Positions 16,375 to 27,461 of a DNA stretch of 64,000 nt are shown one piece after another. The stretch comes from Amycolatopsis sp. EV170708-02-1 (lineage in GTDB: Bacteria > Actinomycetota > Actinomycetes > Mycobacteriales > Pseudonocardiaceae): contig NZ_CP092497.1 in assembly GCF_022479115.1 (NCBI RefSeq), forward strand, positions 1,364,001 to 1,428,000, read 5' to 3'. Under the pieces are notes generated by a model. That model saw only the letters and a program-made list of their open reading frames with translations. It was not told the origin of the DNA and did not search any database. Numbering within the stretch: the first letter of the stretch is position 1; each line of letters opens with the position of its first letter. The translations under genes were made by a program, and so were the position numbers.

Positions 16375-16935
16375 GTGTCCGAACGCCAGCAGAAGATCTT
16401 GGAAGCGGCCGTGCGAGTGATCGCGCGCAGCGGGGTGCGGGGCCTGCGGGTCGAGAAGATCGCGGCCGAGGCAGGCATCTCGACGTCGCTGATCTACTAC
16501 CACTTCACCAACCGCGCCGGGCTGCTCGAGAAGACACTGGAATTCGTCAGCGATCGCGCCGCGGCTTACACCGAAGAGGCCGCGGCCGAGGCGGCGGATC
16601 CCCGTGCCGAGCTGGAACTCCTGCTGTTCGGGGAGCTTCAGGACACGCAGGCCGTGCGGGAGAACAGCACCGCCTGGGGAGAGCTGCGAGCCAGTGCCGT
16701 GTTCACTCCGGAACTGCGCGAACCGCTGGCGCAGTCGACCCGGATCTGGGTGGACGAGGTCGCCGAGGTGATCCGGCGCGTCGAGGGCGCCGGGGCCGAG
16801 GACGCCGCCGAACGGCTCACCAGCCTCGTCGAAGGACTCAGCGAGCGGTGGCTTTCTGGTTCGATGGACTTGGACCGGGCGCGGGAGCTCCTGCGGGGCG
16901 CGATCGCGCTGGAACTGGACAGGGCGGGGACCTGA
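16375..16935 (+). CDS. TetR-family regulator
   Basis: A 186-residue regulator with the N-terminal HTH (QKILEAAVRVIARSGVRGLR, then ISTSLIYYHFTNRAGLL) and a helical ligand domain. It starts at GTG 16375, directly after the palindromic operator. It probably controls itself and the divergent agmatine deiminase. The stop overlaps the next start by one base (TGATG), so the GerW-like gene is co-transcribed. Confidence 0.87.
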   Translation: MSERQQKILEAAVRVIARSGVRGLRVEKIAAEAGISTSLIYYHFTNRAGLLEKTLEFVSDRAAAYTEEAAAEAADPRAELELLLFGELQDTQAVRENSTAWGELRASAVFTPELREPLAQSTRIWVDEVAEVIRRVEGAGAEDAAERLTSLVEGLSERWLSGSMDLDRARELLRGAIALELDRAGT

Positions 16936-17264
16936 TGGGACTCGAGAAGATCGTCGGTGTCATGCGGGACAACCTCACCGTCCGGCGCGTCTACGGCGAA
17001 CCGGTGGAGAAGGACGGTGTCGTGATCATCCCGGCCGCGAGCGTCATCGGCGGTGGAGGCGGCGGGCACGGCAGCGAGCAGGGCAAGGAAGGCGAGGGCG
17101 GCGGTTTCCTCCTCGCCGCGCGGCCGGTCGGTGCCTACGTGGTCAAGGGCGGTGACGTGCGCTGGGTGCCGGCGGTGGACGTGACCTTCCTCGGTGCGGT
17201 GTTCGCGATCATGGTCGCCGCGATCCACCGGTCATCCCGACGAGGATCAGCTCGATCCCGGTGA
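16935..17264 (+). CDS. GerW/YtfJ-family sporulation protein
   Basis: A 109-residue protein. It has the family pattern of an N-terminal strand region (TVRRVYGEPVEKDGVVIIPAA), a Gly-rich centre (GGGGGGHGSEQGKEGEGGGF) and a following ARPVGAYVV segment. In Bacillus the homologue is linked to spore germination; in actinomycetes the role is unknown. It ends in a hydrophobic stretch. The start overlaps the tetR stop by one base. Its 3' end overlaps the convergent TetR gene by 56 bases. Confidence 0.8.
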   Translation: MGLEKIVGVMRDNLTVRRVYGEPVEKDGVVIIPAASVIGGGGGGHGSEQGKEGEGGGFLLAARPVGAYVVKGGDVRWVPAVDVTFLGAVFAIMVAAIHRSSRRGSARSR

Positions 17265-17883
17265 GGAACTGCTCCCGGTCGTCGTGATCGCGGGCCTCGG
17301 CGGCGACGGCCCGGAGGAAGGGGAACTCTTCGGGGTCGAGTTCTTCCCAGGCGTCGGCGGCGGCGCGGAGGAATTCGGCGCGGTCGACCCCGGGCCCGAG
17401 CACGCGGGAGTTCGCCGCGTTCTGGCCTGCCGCGCCGAAGATGTAGTGCACCAGCGCCGAGGTCGCCGTGAACCAGGTGGCTTCGGGGACGCCCAGCGCG
17501 CTGACCCGCTGCCCGACGCTTTCGAAGATCCGCGGGGTCACCGAACCCCGAGGGCTGCGGGAAAGCTGAAGGGCGAGCTGCTGGCCGAGCCACGGGTGGC
17601 GCTCGATCGCCTCGAACAGACTCAGCCCGATGGCCCGGATCTCGTCCTGGGGCGAGCCCGCGGGCTCGACGGTCAGCGCGGTGGAGATGACGAACGCGGT
17701 GGCGGCATCGAGCAGGGCGCCCTTGTTCGGCACATGCCAATAGATCGCTCCGGGGCCGGTGGAGAGGCGTTCGGTCAACGTCCGGAAGGTGAGCCCGCGT
17801 TCGCCGTCCGCGTCGAGCAGCGCGACGGCGGCCTCGACGATGCGCTCACGGGACAGTGCCTCCGCGCGGGTCCGTGGTGCCAT
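17209..17883 (-). CDS. TetR-family regulator with TetR-type C-terminal domain
   Basis: A 224-residue regulator: HTH at about 8-55 (RERIVEAAVALLDADGERGL and TGPGAIYWHVPNKGALLD) and a C-terminal ligand-binding domain. ATG 17883 begins the usual short basic N-terminus; an ATG three codons upstream (17892) is also possible, and neither has a clear SD. It is divergent from the polymerase-domain gene by about 50 bases. The target is unknown. Confidence 0.85.
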   Translation of the reverse strand: MAPRTRAEALSRERIVEAAVALLDADGERGLTFRTLTERLSTGPGAIYWHVPNKGALLDAATAFVISTALTVEPAGSPQDEIRAIGLSLFEAIERHPWLGQQLALQLSRSPRGSVTPRIFESVGQRVSALGVPEATWFTATSALVHYIFGAAGQNAANSRVLGPGVDRAEFLRAAADAWEELDPEEFPFLRAVAAEARDHDDREQFLTGIELILVGMTGGSRRP

Positions 17884-17935
17884 GCCGATCATCGTGGCAG
17901 AGCGCGGATCGGTGCTTTCGGGTTAGCTTCCCTGT

Positions 17936-18874
17936 ATGGCGAAAAGCTCGGCGGTGGAGATCGAGGTCGGCGACCGGACGGTGCGCGTCTCGAACCCGGA
18001 TCGCGTCTACTTCCCGGCGCGGGGTGAGACGAAGCTGGACCTCGTCGAGTACTACCTCGCGGTCGGCGACGGGATCGTGCGGGCACTGCGGGAACGGCCG
18101 TGCATGCTGCACCGGTTCCCGTCCGGGGTCTCGGGGGACAAGGTCCACCAGAAGCGGGTCCCGAACGGCGCCCCGGACTGGCTGCAGACCGTCCGCGTCG
18201 ACTTCCCCTCCGGCAGGCACGCCTACGAACTGTGCGTCACCCATCCCGCCGACGTGATCTGGGCGGTGCAGATGTCGACCGTCGAGTTCCATCCGTGGAA
18301 CTCCCGCCGCGCCGACACCGAACGCCCCGACGAGTGGCGGATCGACCTCGACCCGATGCCCGACTGCCCGTTCTCGACGGTGCGGAAGGTCGCCGGGACC
18401 GTCCGCGAGATCTTGGACGAACTCGGCATCGCCGGCTTCCCGAAGACCTCCGGCGGGCACGGCATGCACGTCTACGTCCGGATCGAACCGCGGTGGGGTT
18501 TCCAGGAGGTGCGCCGCGCGGCGCTCGCCTTCGCGCACGAGGTGGAGCGGCGGATGCCCGCCGAGGTCACCACGACCTGGTGGCGCAAGGATCGCGACCC
18601 GTCGAAGCTGTTCGTGGACTACAACCAGAACGCCCGCGACCACACCATCGCGAGCGCCTACTCGGTCCGCGGCGTGCCCGAAGCCGTCGTCTCGACCCCG
18701 ATCCGCTGGGACGAGGTCGACGACGTCGATCCGCGCGACTTCACGATCGCCACCGTGCCCGCGCGCTTCGCCGAACTCGGCGACCTGCACGCGGACATCG
18801 ACGACACGGCGTACTCGCTGGACACCCTGCTCGAATGGGCCGATCGCGACGGCCTCGACGCCGAAGGCGAGTGA
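17936..18874 (+). CDS. LigD-type polymerase domain protein (PrimPol family)
   Basis: A 312-residue stand-alone PolDom, the polymerase/primase module of the end-joining ligase LigD. Catalytic motifs are visible: RIDLDPMPD (metal-binding DxD), KTSGGHGMHVYV and FVDYNQNARDHT. In cells with Ku and LigD the domain fills ends during non-homologous end joining. Here no ligase or Ku gene is adjacent, so partners must be elsewhere or the protein acts in other synthesis. It is followed by a terminator shared with the convergent UvrA-like gene. Confidence 0.9.
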   Translation: MAKSSAVEIEVGDRTVRVSNPDRVYFPARGETKLDLVEYYLAVGDGIVRALRERPCMLHRFPSGVSGDKVHQKRVPNGAPDWLQTVRVDFPSGRHAYELCVTHPADVIWAVQMSTVEFHPWNSRRADTERPDEWRIDLDPMPDCPFSTVRKVAGTVREILDELGIAGFPKTSGGHGMHVYVRIEPRWGFQEVRRAALAFAHEVERRMPAEVTTTWWRKDRDPSKLFVDYNQNARDHTIASAYSVRGVPEAVVSTPIRWDEVDDVDPRDFTIATVPARFAELGDLHADIDDTAYSLDTLLEWADRDGLDAEGE

Positions 18875-18878
18875 CGCC

Positions 18879-18914
18879 CCCTGCCCGCATTCAGAGGACT
18901 AAATGCGGGCAGGG
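18879..18914. terminator. Bidirectional terminator between the PolDom and UvrA-like genes
   Basis: A perfect 13-bp inverted repeat (18879-18891 and 18902-18914, arm CCCTGCCCGCATT) with a 10-base loop, located between the two convergent stop codons. Confidence 0.8.
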
Positions 18915-18924
18915 AGCCAGAGCC

Positions 18925-21306
<2,382 letters not shown>

Positions 21307-21404
21307 CGTTTCTCCATCCTCATGGGGGCCGCGTGTACGTTCCGTCAGCCGCACCGGGCTCGATCTAACCAGGTTCGAGCAGTTCGTCCTTGACGATGGT
21401 CACG

Positions 21405-21968
21405 CTAGGTGAGTTCGGGGGACTCGCGCTTCTCGATTCCTGATCCGTCTCCGCCGAGCAGGGGAGCGATGAGCTTCTCGCCTTCGGGCCACGGGCCGTG
21501 CGCTCCGGTGAGGTGCCCGACGAAACCGATGTCGGCGAATCCGGCACCCCAGACCCCGGCGAAGTACCGGGCGCGGGCCGGCGTCATCCAGCGGTCGTTC
21601 GCGCTCGCGGCCACGACGGCGGGGAAGGGGAGCCGGAGGCGGGGGATCGGGGCGAACCCGGCCAGCGCGGGCTCAGGGTTCTCCTCGACGTCAGGAGGGG
21701 TGACGAACAGGGCGCCGCGCACCGGCCGGTCGCCCCCGGCCGCGAGCCAGTGCAGCACGGTCAGGCAGCCGAGACTGTGCGCCACCAGCACCGGAGGGGC
21801 CGCCGCTTCCGCGAGCGCCTCGTCCAGCCTGGTCACCCAGTCCTCGCGGACGGGCGCGTCCCAGTCGTCCTGGACGAACCGTCGCGAACCCGGATACCGG
21901 TCGAGCCATTCCGACTGCCAGTCCGCCGGCTCGGGACCGAACCAGCCGTCGGCGAAGAGCAATGCCAT
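21405..21968 (-). CDS. RBBP9/YdeN-family serine hydrolase
   Basis: A 187-residue compact alpha/beta hydrolase. It shows the N-terminal FADGWFGPEPADWQSEW segment, the nucleophile elbow VAHSLGC and the acid/base region SANDRWMTP...GHLTGAHGPW. Those features and the small size mark the RBBP9/YdeN group. The natural substrate of this group is not known. ATG 21968 starts just before the first conserved strand, although the frame is open upstream through the Lrp gene. Eleven bases separate it from the Lrp gene on the same strand. Confidence 0.82.
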   Translation of the reverse strand: MALLFADGWFGPEPADWQSEWLDRYPGSRRFVQDDWDAPVREDWVTRLDEALAEAAAPPVLVAHSLGCLTVLHWLAAGGDRPVRGALFVTPPDVEENPEPALAGFAPIPRLRLPFPAVVAASANDRWMTPARARYFAGVWGAGFADIGFVGHLTGAHGPWPEGEKLIAPLLGGDGSGIEKRESPELT

Positions 21969-21979
21969 GGCCCCAGTAT

Positions 21980-22483
21980 TCAGACGCTCCAGCCCTCGCT
22001 CTTGGTCGCCTTCAGATAGTCCTCGACCGGCGGCCCGACGGGCCTGCCCTCGTACTGGGTCGACAGCACCACCGACGACCTGATCTCGCCGTGTTTGCCC
22101 AGCCGTTCGAAGAGGCCTTCGAGGTGTTCGAGCGATACGGCCCGCACCTTCAGCATGGTGCACCGATCGCCGCTGAGCCGGTGCAGTTCGACCACCTCGG
22201 GGTAGTCCTCCGACTTGCTGGTGCGCAGCAGGCAGCTGCCGAGCGAGCAGCGCATTTCGACGAACGCCTGCAGGCCGTACCCGGCACGGTGCGCGTCGAC
22301 CTGGGCGCGATACCCGGTGATGACGCCCGCCTCCTCAAGCCGCCGGACGCGTTCGGCGACGGCGGGCGCGGAGAGGTTCACGCGGCGGCCCAGCTCCTTG
22401 AACGAGAGCCGCCCGTCGGCCTGGAGCGTTTCGAGGAGCCGCCAGTCGAGGTCGTCCAGCGCCCTTTCCGATCGTAAGGTCAT
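21980..22483 (-). CDS. Lrp/AsnC-family regulator
   Basis: A 167-residue regulator. The N-terminal HTH (LDDLDWRLLETLQADGRLSF and NLSAPAVAERVRRLEEAGV) is followed by the RAM effector domain. ATG 22483 is used because the family N-terminus begins there. It is divergent from the MFS transporter by 93 bases, a common Lrp-exporter arrangement, so control of amino-acid or drug export is inferred. Confidence 0.88.
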   Translation of the reverse strand: MTLRSERALDDLDWRLLETLQADGRLSFKELGRRVNLSAPAVAERVRRLEEAGVITGYRAQVDAHRAGYGLQAFVEMRCSLGSCLLRTSKSEDYPEVVELHRLSGDRCTMLKVRAVSLEHLEGLFERLGKHGEIRSSVVLSTQYEGRPVGPPVEDYLKATKSEGWSV

Positions 22484-22576
22484 CGCGCCCGGATTCCTTC
22501 CATGATGCGCCCCGCACCCCCGCGAGGCCTTCGACAGCCTATTCGCCGCGGCGCCCGGAATCCCTAGGTTTGAATC

Positions 22577-23761
22577 ATGAAACCGATGTTCGCGCTCTTC
22601 ATGGGCGTCGCCTGTCTCAGTACCGCGGTCGTCGGCCTGTCCACCACGGCCGCGTTGATCATGGTCGAGCACGCCGGCGCGGCCTGGAGCGGGTTGCCGA
22701 GCGCCGTGCTGGTACTCGGGTCAGCCCTGGGTTCGCTGTCGTCGGGCGCGCTGGCCGCGCGCTACGGCAGGCGGTTCGTCCTGGTGCTGATGTACGGGGC
22801 GGCGGTGACGGGCGCGCTGATCTCGTTCGCCGGTGTGCTCGGCGGATCCGTGCTCGCGCTGGTCGCGGGGATGCCCCTGATCGGCTTCGGCAACAGCGGG
22901 GCGCAGCTCTCCCGCTACACCGCGGCCGATCTGTCTCCCGAGCACCGCAAGGGTTTCGCACTGTCCACAATGGTCTGGGCGGGGACCGTCGGCGCGGTCG
23001 CCGGGCCCGCGCTGATCGCGCCGGCCGCCGCGAGGGCGGAAGCCGCCGAGCTCCCCGCCCTGTCCGGTCCGATCGCGGCGGGGGCGATCGTCGTGGCCAT
23101 CGCCGTGGCCGCCGTCGCCACCCTGCCGCGTGGCCTCGCCGCCCCGGAAGAGGGCGTGCCCAAGCGGGAGCGGATGTCCGTGCGGAACCCGGTGATCCTC
23201 GGGCCGCTCGTGGCGATGGTCTGCGCGCAGCTGGCGATGGTGGCGGTGATGACGATGACCCCGGTCCAGCTGCACGAGCACGGTCAAGGTCTCGACGTGG
23301 TCGGCTGGGTGCTGAGCGCCCATCTGGTCGGGATGTTCGCGCTGGCACCGTTGTCCGGCTGGATCGCCGACCGCTGGGGCGGCCGCGCGACCATCTTCGG
23401 CGGGATCGGGACGATCACCGTCGCGGCGGTCACCGTGATCGGCGCCCCCGATTCGCATCACGTGGGCATCCCGATCGCGCTGTTCCTGCTGGGCTACGGG
23501 TGGAACCTGGTGTTCGTCGGCGGCAGCAGCATGCTCAGCCGCGACCTCCCGGCCGCCCAGCGGACGAGGGCACAAGGCACGGTCGACGCCTTCGTCTGGG
23601 GGACCTCGGCCGCGGCGAGCCTGCTCGCCGGGCAGCTGTTCGGCCTGGGTGGCTACGTTCTGGTCGGCGTCGCGGGTGGTCTGTGCGCCCTCGTCCCGCT
23701 CGCCGTACTCGGCCGCCGGAACCTCGTGCGGGAGCCCGGTGAAAAAGCCGGGCTCCGCTGA
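22577..23761 (+). CDS. MFS transporter
   Basis: A 394-residue integral membrane protein with about twelve hydrophobic segments and the MFS loop motif ALAARYGRRFVLV after helix 2; a second one, GWIADRWGGRATI, appears in the C-terminal half. An efflux role is likely. TAGGTT just upstream of the ATG suggests a leaderless mRNA. The Lrp gene lies divergently upstream and may control it. The substrate is not readable. Confidence 0.86.
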   Translation: MKPMFALFMGVACLSTAVVGLSTTAALIMVEHAGAAWSGLPSAVLVLGSALGSLSSGALAARYGRRFVLVLMYGAAVTGALISFAGVLGGSVLALVAGMPLIGFGNSGAQLSRYTAADLSPEHRKGFALSTMVWAGTVGAVAGPALIAPAAARAEAAELPALSGPIAAGAIVVAIAVAAVATLPRGLAAPEEGVPKRERMSVRNPVILGPLVAMVCAQLAMVAVMTMTPVQLHEHGQGLDVVGWVLSAHLVGMFALAPLSGWIADRWGGRATIFGGIGTITVAAVTVIGAPDSHHVGIPIALFLLGYGWNLVFVGGSSMLSRDLPAAQRTRAQGTVDAFVWGTSAAASLLAGQLFGLGGYVLVGVAGGLCALVPLAVLGRRNLVREPGEKAGLR

Positions 23762-23899
23762 TCTGCGAAACCCGGGCGCAGCCGTCATACTGCTTCACTC
23801 CGACGCGAACGAACCCGTGATGACGCAGATCACGTGGGTGACCGATTCGGAGGGTCCTAGGGTGAAAGCAGACAAGGTGCGGGAGATCGGGGGTGCACG

Positions 23900-24088
23900 A
23901 TGAGCGAGTTCGCGGTGAATCTGCGGGACCGGGTACGGCAGGCGAGGGAGGACGTTCAGATCGCCAAGCAGGCCTCTGACGAGGACCGGGCCTCGGCCGT
24001 CGGCGCCGATCTGGCCAATCTGGAGCGACTGGCCGCCGAACACGGCGTGGAACTGCCGGAGCAGGCCTCGGGGGACACCCGGGCGTGA
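23900..24088 (+). CDS. Small conserved hypothetical protein
   Basis: A 62-residue acidic-basic protein predicted to be almost entirely helical (VRQAREDVQIAKQASDEDR, then GADLANLERLAAEHGVEL). It has no cysteines, signal or membrane segment. GGGGGTG precedes the ATG. It sits alone between the MFS gene and the polyamine operon. Coding is supported by codon use and the start context; function is unknown. Confidence 0.6.
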   Translation: MSEFAVNLRDRVRQAREDVQIAKQASDEDRASAVGADLANLERLAAEHGVELPEQASGDTRA

Positions 24089-24133
24089 CCCCGGGTTCCG
24101 GGCCCGTGATCGGCCTTTGACACCCTGGGGCGT

Positions 24134-25276
24134 GTGACCGAAAGCCTGAACCGGATCCGTGCCTTCCTGGCGGACCGCGAGCCGCCGACACCGTGCCTGG
24201 TCGTCGACACCGACCTTGTCGCGGAACGCGCGGCCGCGGTCTCGGCGGCTTTCCCGGGCGCGGTGATCCGCTACGCGGTCAAGGCGAATCCGGCTCCCGA
24301 GGTACTCGACGCGGTGGCGTCGACCGGCGCGGGATTCGACGTGGCCGGTACGGCGGAGATCGAGCTGTGCCTGTCCCGGGGCGCGCGGGCGGCGGAACTG
24401 GCCTACGGCAACACGATCAAGAAACCGGCGGACATCGCCTTCGCCTACGCGCGCGGAGTCCGTGAATACACCACGGATTCCGCCGGTGATCTGGCGAATC
24501 TGGCCGAGCACGCGCCCGGTTCGCTGGTCTCGGTCCGCCTGCTGACCGGCGGCCCGGACTCGGTCACGCCGTTCGGGCACAAGTTCGGCTGCGAACCGGC
24601 GGTGGCCGCGGTCCTGCTCCGTCAGGCCGTGGAAGTCGGGCTGCGTCCGGGAATCGCGTTCCACGTCGGCTCGCAGCAGCCGGATCCGGCGGCCTGGGAG
24701 ATCGGGATCGCGACCGCGGCCAAGGTCGCCGCCGAGGCGGGGGTCGTACTGGAGCGGCTCAACATCGGCGGCGGGTTCGCCACCGAGCACCGGGAACCGG
24801 TGCCGTCGCTGACGGATTACGCGGCGGCGATCCACGCCGCCCTCGGCGAGCATCTGCCCGAGCCGGAGCTGTTGCTGGAGCCCGGCCGGGTGATCGTCGC
24901 CGACGCCGGGCTCATCAGGACCGAAGTCGTACTGGTGACCACTCGCGCCGCCGCCGACGAACGCCGCTGGGTCTACCTCGACGTCGGCAGGTACAACGGA
25001 ATGGCGGAGTGCGAGAACGAAGCCGTCGCGTATCGGCTGGAGCCCGTCGGCGTTAAGGGACCGGAAGGACCGGTGGTCCTCGCGGGGCCGACCTGCGATG
25101 GTGACGACGTGTTGTACCAGCGGACGCCGTGCGCGCTGCCGAGGTCGTTGAAGGCGGGCGACCGGCTGGACATCCCGGGCACCGGGGCGTACACCGCCAG
25201 CTATTCTTCCGTCGCTTTCAACGGAATCGAGCCGTTGCGCACCTATTGTGTGGGGAGGTTCGCCGATGCCGGGTGA
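24134..25276 (+). CDS. PLP-dependent ornithine/lysine decarboxylase (fold type III)
   Basis: A 380-residue alanine-racemase-fold decarboxylase. The PLP lysine is K50 in YAVKANP; HVGSQQ, IGGGF and LEPGR bind the cofactor, and the C-terminal GPTCDGDDVLY contains the catalytic Cys and Asp contributed across the dimer. This short form makes putrescine from ornithine or cadaverine from lysine; the specificity cannot be read. It starts at GTG 24134, probably leaderless. Its 3' end overlaps speD by 11 bases. It is the first gene of a three-gene polyamine operon. Confidence 0.9.
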   Translation: MTESLNRIRAFLADREPPTPCLVVDTDLVAERAAAVSAAFPGAVIRYAVKANPAPEVLDAVASTGAGFDVAGTAEIELCLSRGARAAELAYGNTIKKPADIAFAYARGVREYTTDSAGDLANLAEHAPGSLVSVRLLTGGPDSVTPFGHKFGCEPAVAAVLLRQAVEVGLRPGIAFHVGSQQPDPAAWEIGIATAAKVAAEAGVVLERLNIGGGFATEHREPVPSLTDYAAAIHAALGEHLPEPELLLEPGRVIVADAGLIRTEVVLVTTRAAADERRWVYLDVGRYNGMAECENEAVAYRLEPVGVKGPEGPVVLAGPTCDGDDVLYQRTPCALPRSLKAGDRLDIPGTGAYTASYSSVAFNGIEPLRTYCVGRFADAG

Positions 25277-25637
25277 AGAACCACTCGTCGGCCGGTTCGC
25301 CGGCCGCCACGTACTCGCGGAGTTCGAGGGGATCGAGCCGTCGTTGCTCGACGACGCCCTCCTCCTCAAGAAGACCCTCGCCGAAGCGGTGACCGAGGCG
25401 GGGGCGACGGTCTGCGAAGTCGTGTCGCATTCCTTCGCCCCGCAAGGGGTCACGGTGCTCGCGCTGCTGGCCGAATCGCACGCTTCGGTGCACACCTATC
25501 CGGAGATCGGCTCGGTGTTCGTGGACGTGTTCACCTGCGGGGACCGCGCGGATCCGGAGCGCGCGGTCGCGCTGCTGGCGAAGATGCTGGGCGCGGGCAC
25601 CGTCCGGATGTCCACTGTGGAACGAGGAGAGAACTGA
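25266..25637 (+). CDS. speD: S-adenosylmethionine decarboxylase proenzyme
   Basis: A 123-residue class 1b proenzyme. The self-cleavage motif LAESHASVHTYPE is intact, so Glu70-Ser71 should cleave to give the pyruvoyl cofactor; VDVFTCGD holds the catalytic Cys. It makes decarboxylated SAM, the aminopropyl donor for the next enzyme. ATG 25266 lies inside the end of the decarboxylase gene. The stop overlaps the speE start (TGATG). Confidence 0.92.
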   Translation: MPGEEPLVGRFAGRHVLAEFEGIEPSLLDDALLLKKTLAEAVTEAGATVCEVVSHSFAPQGVTVLALLAESHASVHTYPEIGSVFVDVFTCGDRADPERAVALLAKMLGAGTVRMSTVERGEN

Positions 25638-26497
25638 TGGCGCAGCGAGTGATCGTCGAGCCGATGGGCGCGGGGCTCACCCGGAACTGGGACGTCGAGG
25701 AGGTCCTGTTCGAGGGCCGCACCGCGTTCCAGAACGTCCTCATCGGACGGACCGCGCAGGGCATCTCGCTCTTCTGCGACGACGAGCGGCAGAGCACCGA
25801 GCTGAGCCAGCTCGTCTACCACGAGGCGCTGATGGTCCCGACACTGCTGCTCGCCGAACGCGTCGAGCGGGTGCTGATCATCGGGTCCAGCGAAGGCGTC
25901 GCCTCCGAGCTCGCCGTCGCGGCGGGGGCGGAGGTGGTCGACCACGTCGACATCGACGCCGAAGCGGTGCGGGCCTGCGCCGAGCACCTTCCCTACGGGT
26001 ACACCCTCGACGATCTCGCCCGCGCCGAACGCGGCGAGGGGAAGGTCCGTGTCCACTACCGCGACGGCTGGGAGTTCCTCGCCGAAGCCCGGGAACGCGG
26101 CGATTCCTACGACGTGGTCGTGATCGACCTGCCGGACGAGAACGACGATCCGGCGGCGCAGCACAACCGGTTGTACGGAACCGATTTCCTTGCCCGGTGC
26201 ACGGCGCTGCTCACCGACGGGGGAGTGGTCGGCTGCCAGGCCGGCTGCCCGACGCTGTGGCGCAACCAGACGCTGATCACGGCGTGGCGCCGGTTCACCG
26301 AGTCGTTCGGGACCGTGCTCTACTACGGTTCGGACGAGCACGAGTGGGCCTTCCTGACCGGCAGGGCCGACGCGCTCGCCGATCCCGGCGCTTTCGTCAC
26401 GGAAAAGATCGGCAAGGCGGGGATCGGGGAGTCCACTATGGACGAAGACGCGCTGAGGGCGAACACGGTGCCGCCGTTTTCCTTGCGGAACCACTGA
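25637..26497 (+). CDS. speE: Spermidine synthase family aminopropyltransferase
   Basis: A 286-residue Rossmann-like transferase. It moves an aminopropyl group from decarboxylated SAM to a diamine. VLFEGRTAFQNV, DDERQSTE and YHEALMVP match the family, VLIIGSSEGVASEL is the SAM-binding glycine loop, and VVVIDLPDENDDP takes the place of the usual DSTDP catalytic segment. The glycine loop has SSEG rather than the common GGGDG, and the altered DLPDE segment may mean a different diamine. It is the last gene of the operon. Confidence 0.88.
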   Translation: MAQRVIVEPMGAGLTRNWDVEEVLFEGRTAFQNVLIGRTAQGISLFCDDERQSTELSQLVYHEALMVPTLLLAERVERVLIIGSSEGVASELAVAAGAEVVDHVDIDAEAVRACAEHLPYGYTLDDLARAERGEGKVRVHYRDGWEFLAEARERGDSYDVVVIDLPDENDDPAAQHNRLYGTDFLARCTALLTDGGVVGCQAGCPTLWRNQTLITAWRRFTESFGTVLYYGSDEHEWAFLTGRADALADPGAFVTEKIGKAGIGESTMDEDALRANTVPPFSLRNH

Positions 26498-26578
26498 GAA
26501 GCCCGTAACCGTTACCCCGCCGAGATCAACGGTCGTCGCTGTGCGTGGCGATCGGTCACAGGATCCTCCATCTGGTCG

Positions 26579-27334
26579 TTGCCGGGTTTCGCCGTGCGGG
26601 CCAGAATCGCTCGGGTGGGCAGCCGGGACGCGGGGATCGCCGCAGGAGCGAACAGGGAACCCGCGGTCTGTGCCGCCTTCGCGAGTTTGACCGCGAGTGT
26701 CACGGAAGACCTGGGGCCGGATCGGGTCGTGGACACCCTGTCCAGCGCATGCGCCCGCCTTCTGCCGATCGATTCCACCGAAGTCTTCCTGCCGGGCGTG
26801 GAGCTCGAACGCCATCCCGCGGTGGCGGAGGACGGGCCCGCGCTCGAATCCTTCGAAACCGGGAAGGACATCGCCGTACACGACCTTTCCGCCGAGGTTT
26901 CGCGCTGGCCGGGTTACGTCGCCAGGATGGCGGGTAGGGGCTACGCCGCGGTTTCCGCGCTGCCGTTGCGCACGATGGAGGAAACCGTCGGTTCGATCGC
27001 CTTCCTCAGTGCCGAAACCGCGGCCCTGAGCGTCGAAGACCGGCGGCTGGGTCGCGCGCTGGCCGACGTCGCGACGCTGTGTCTGCTGCAGCAGCGGGAA
27101 CTGCGTCACTACCGGACGCTCTCGGAGCAGCTGCAGAAAGCGCTCGACAGCCGGGTCGTCATCGAGCAGGCGAAGGGCATGCTCGCCGAGCGCGCCGGCG
27201 TCGACCTCGGCACCGCCTTCCACCGCATGCGCTCCTTCGCCCGCAGCTCGAACAAGAAGCTGTCGGACGTCGCGCGCGGCGTCGTCGAAGGCACGCTGGA
27301 CACCCGGAAGCTCCTTCGGCCTCGGAGCCGGTGA
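26579..27334 (+). CDS. GAF-ANTAR domain regulator
   Basis: A 251-residue protein with a GAF sensor domain (about 45-180, including YAAVSALPLRTMEETVGSIA) and a C-terminal ANTAR RNA-binding domain (about 190-245: VVIEQAKGMLAERAGVD and AFHRMRSFARSSNKKL). ANTAR proteins bind paired hairpins in nascent RNA and prevent termination. The start is uncertain: TTG 26579 gives the longest form, while GTG 26594 or 26615 are equally possible and no SD decides. Codon 30 onward is clearly coding. Confidence 0.82.
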   Translation: MPGFAVRARIARVGSRDAGIAAGANREPAVCAAFASLTASVTEDLGPDRVVDTLSSACARLLPIDSTEVFLPGVELERHPAVAEDGPALESFETGKDIAVHDLSAEVSRWPGYVARMAGRGYAAVSALPLRTMEETVGSIAFLSAETAALSVEDRRLGRALADVATLCLLQQRELRHYRTLSEQLQKALDSRVVIEQAKGMLAERAGVDLGTAFHRMRSFARSSNKKLSDVARGVVEGTLDTRKLLRPRSR

Positions 27335-27461
27335 CCACGGTCGAAAGGGCCGTTGGTCACCGGAACCGGTGACTTGTCCCCGGCGACACGCGACCGTGCG
27401 GCCCTAGGGCGCGAGGACCTGATCGGAAAGGCTTCACCCAGGAGAAAGGTGCGGTGGAGTC

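Noticed and set aside
23820-23903. Short ORF (27 codons) directly before the 62-residue protein
   Set aside because: It overlaps the SD region of the next gene and has no recognisable sequence; more likely a leader.
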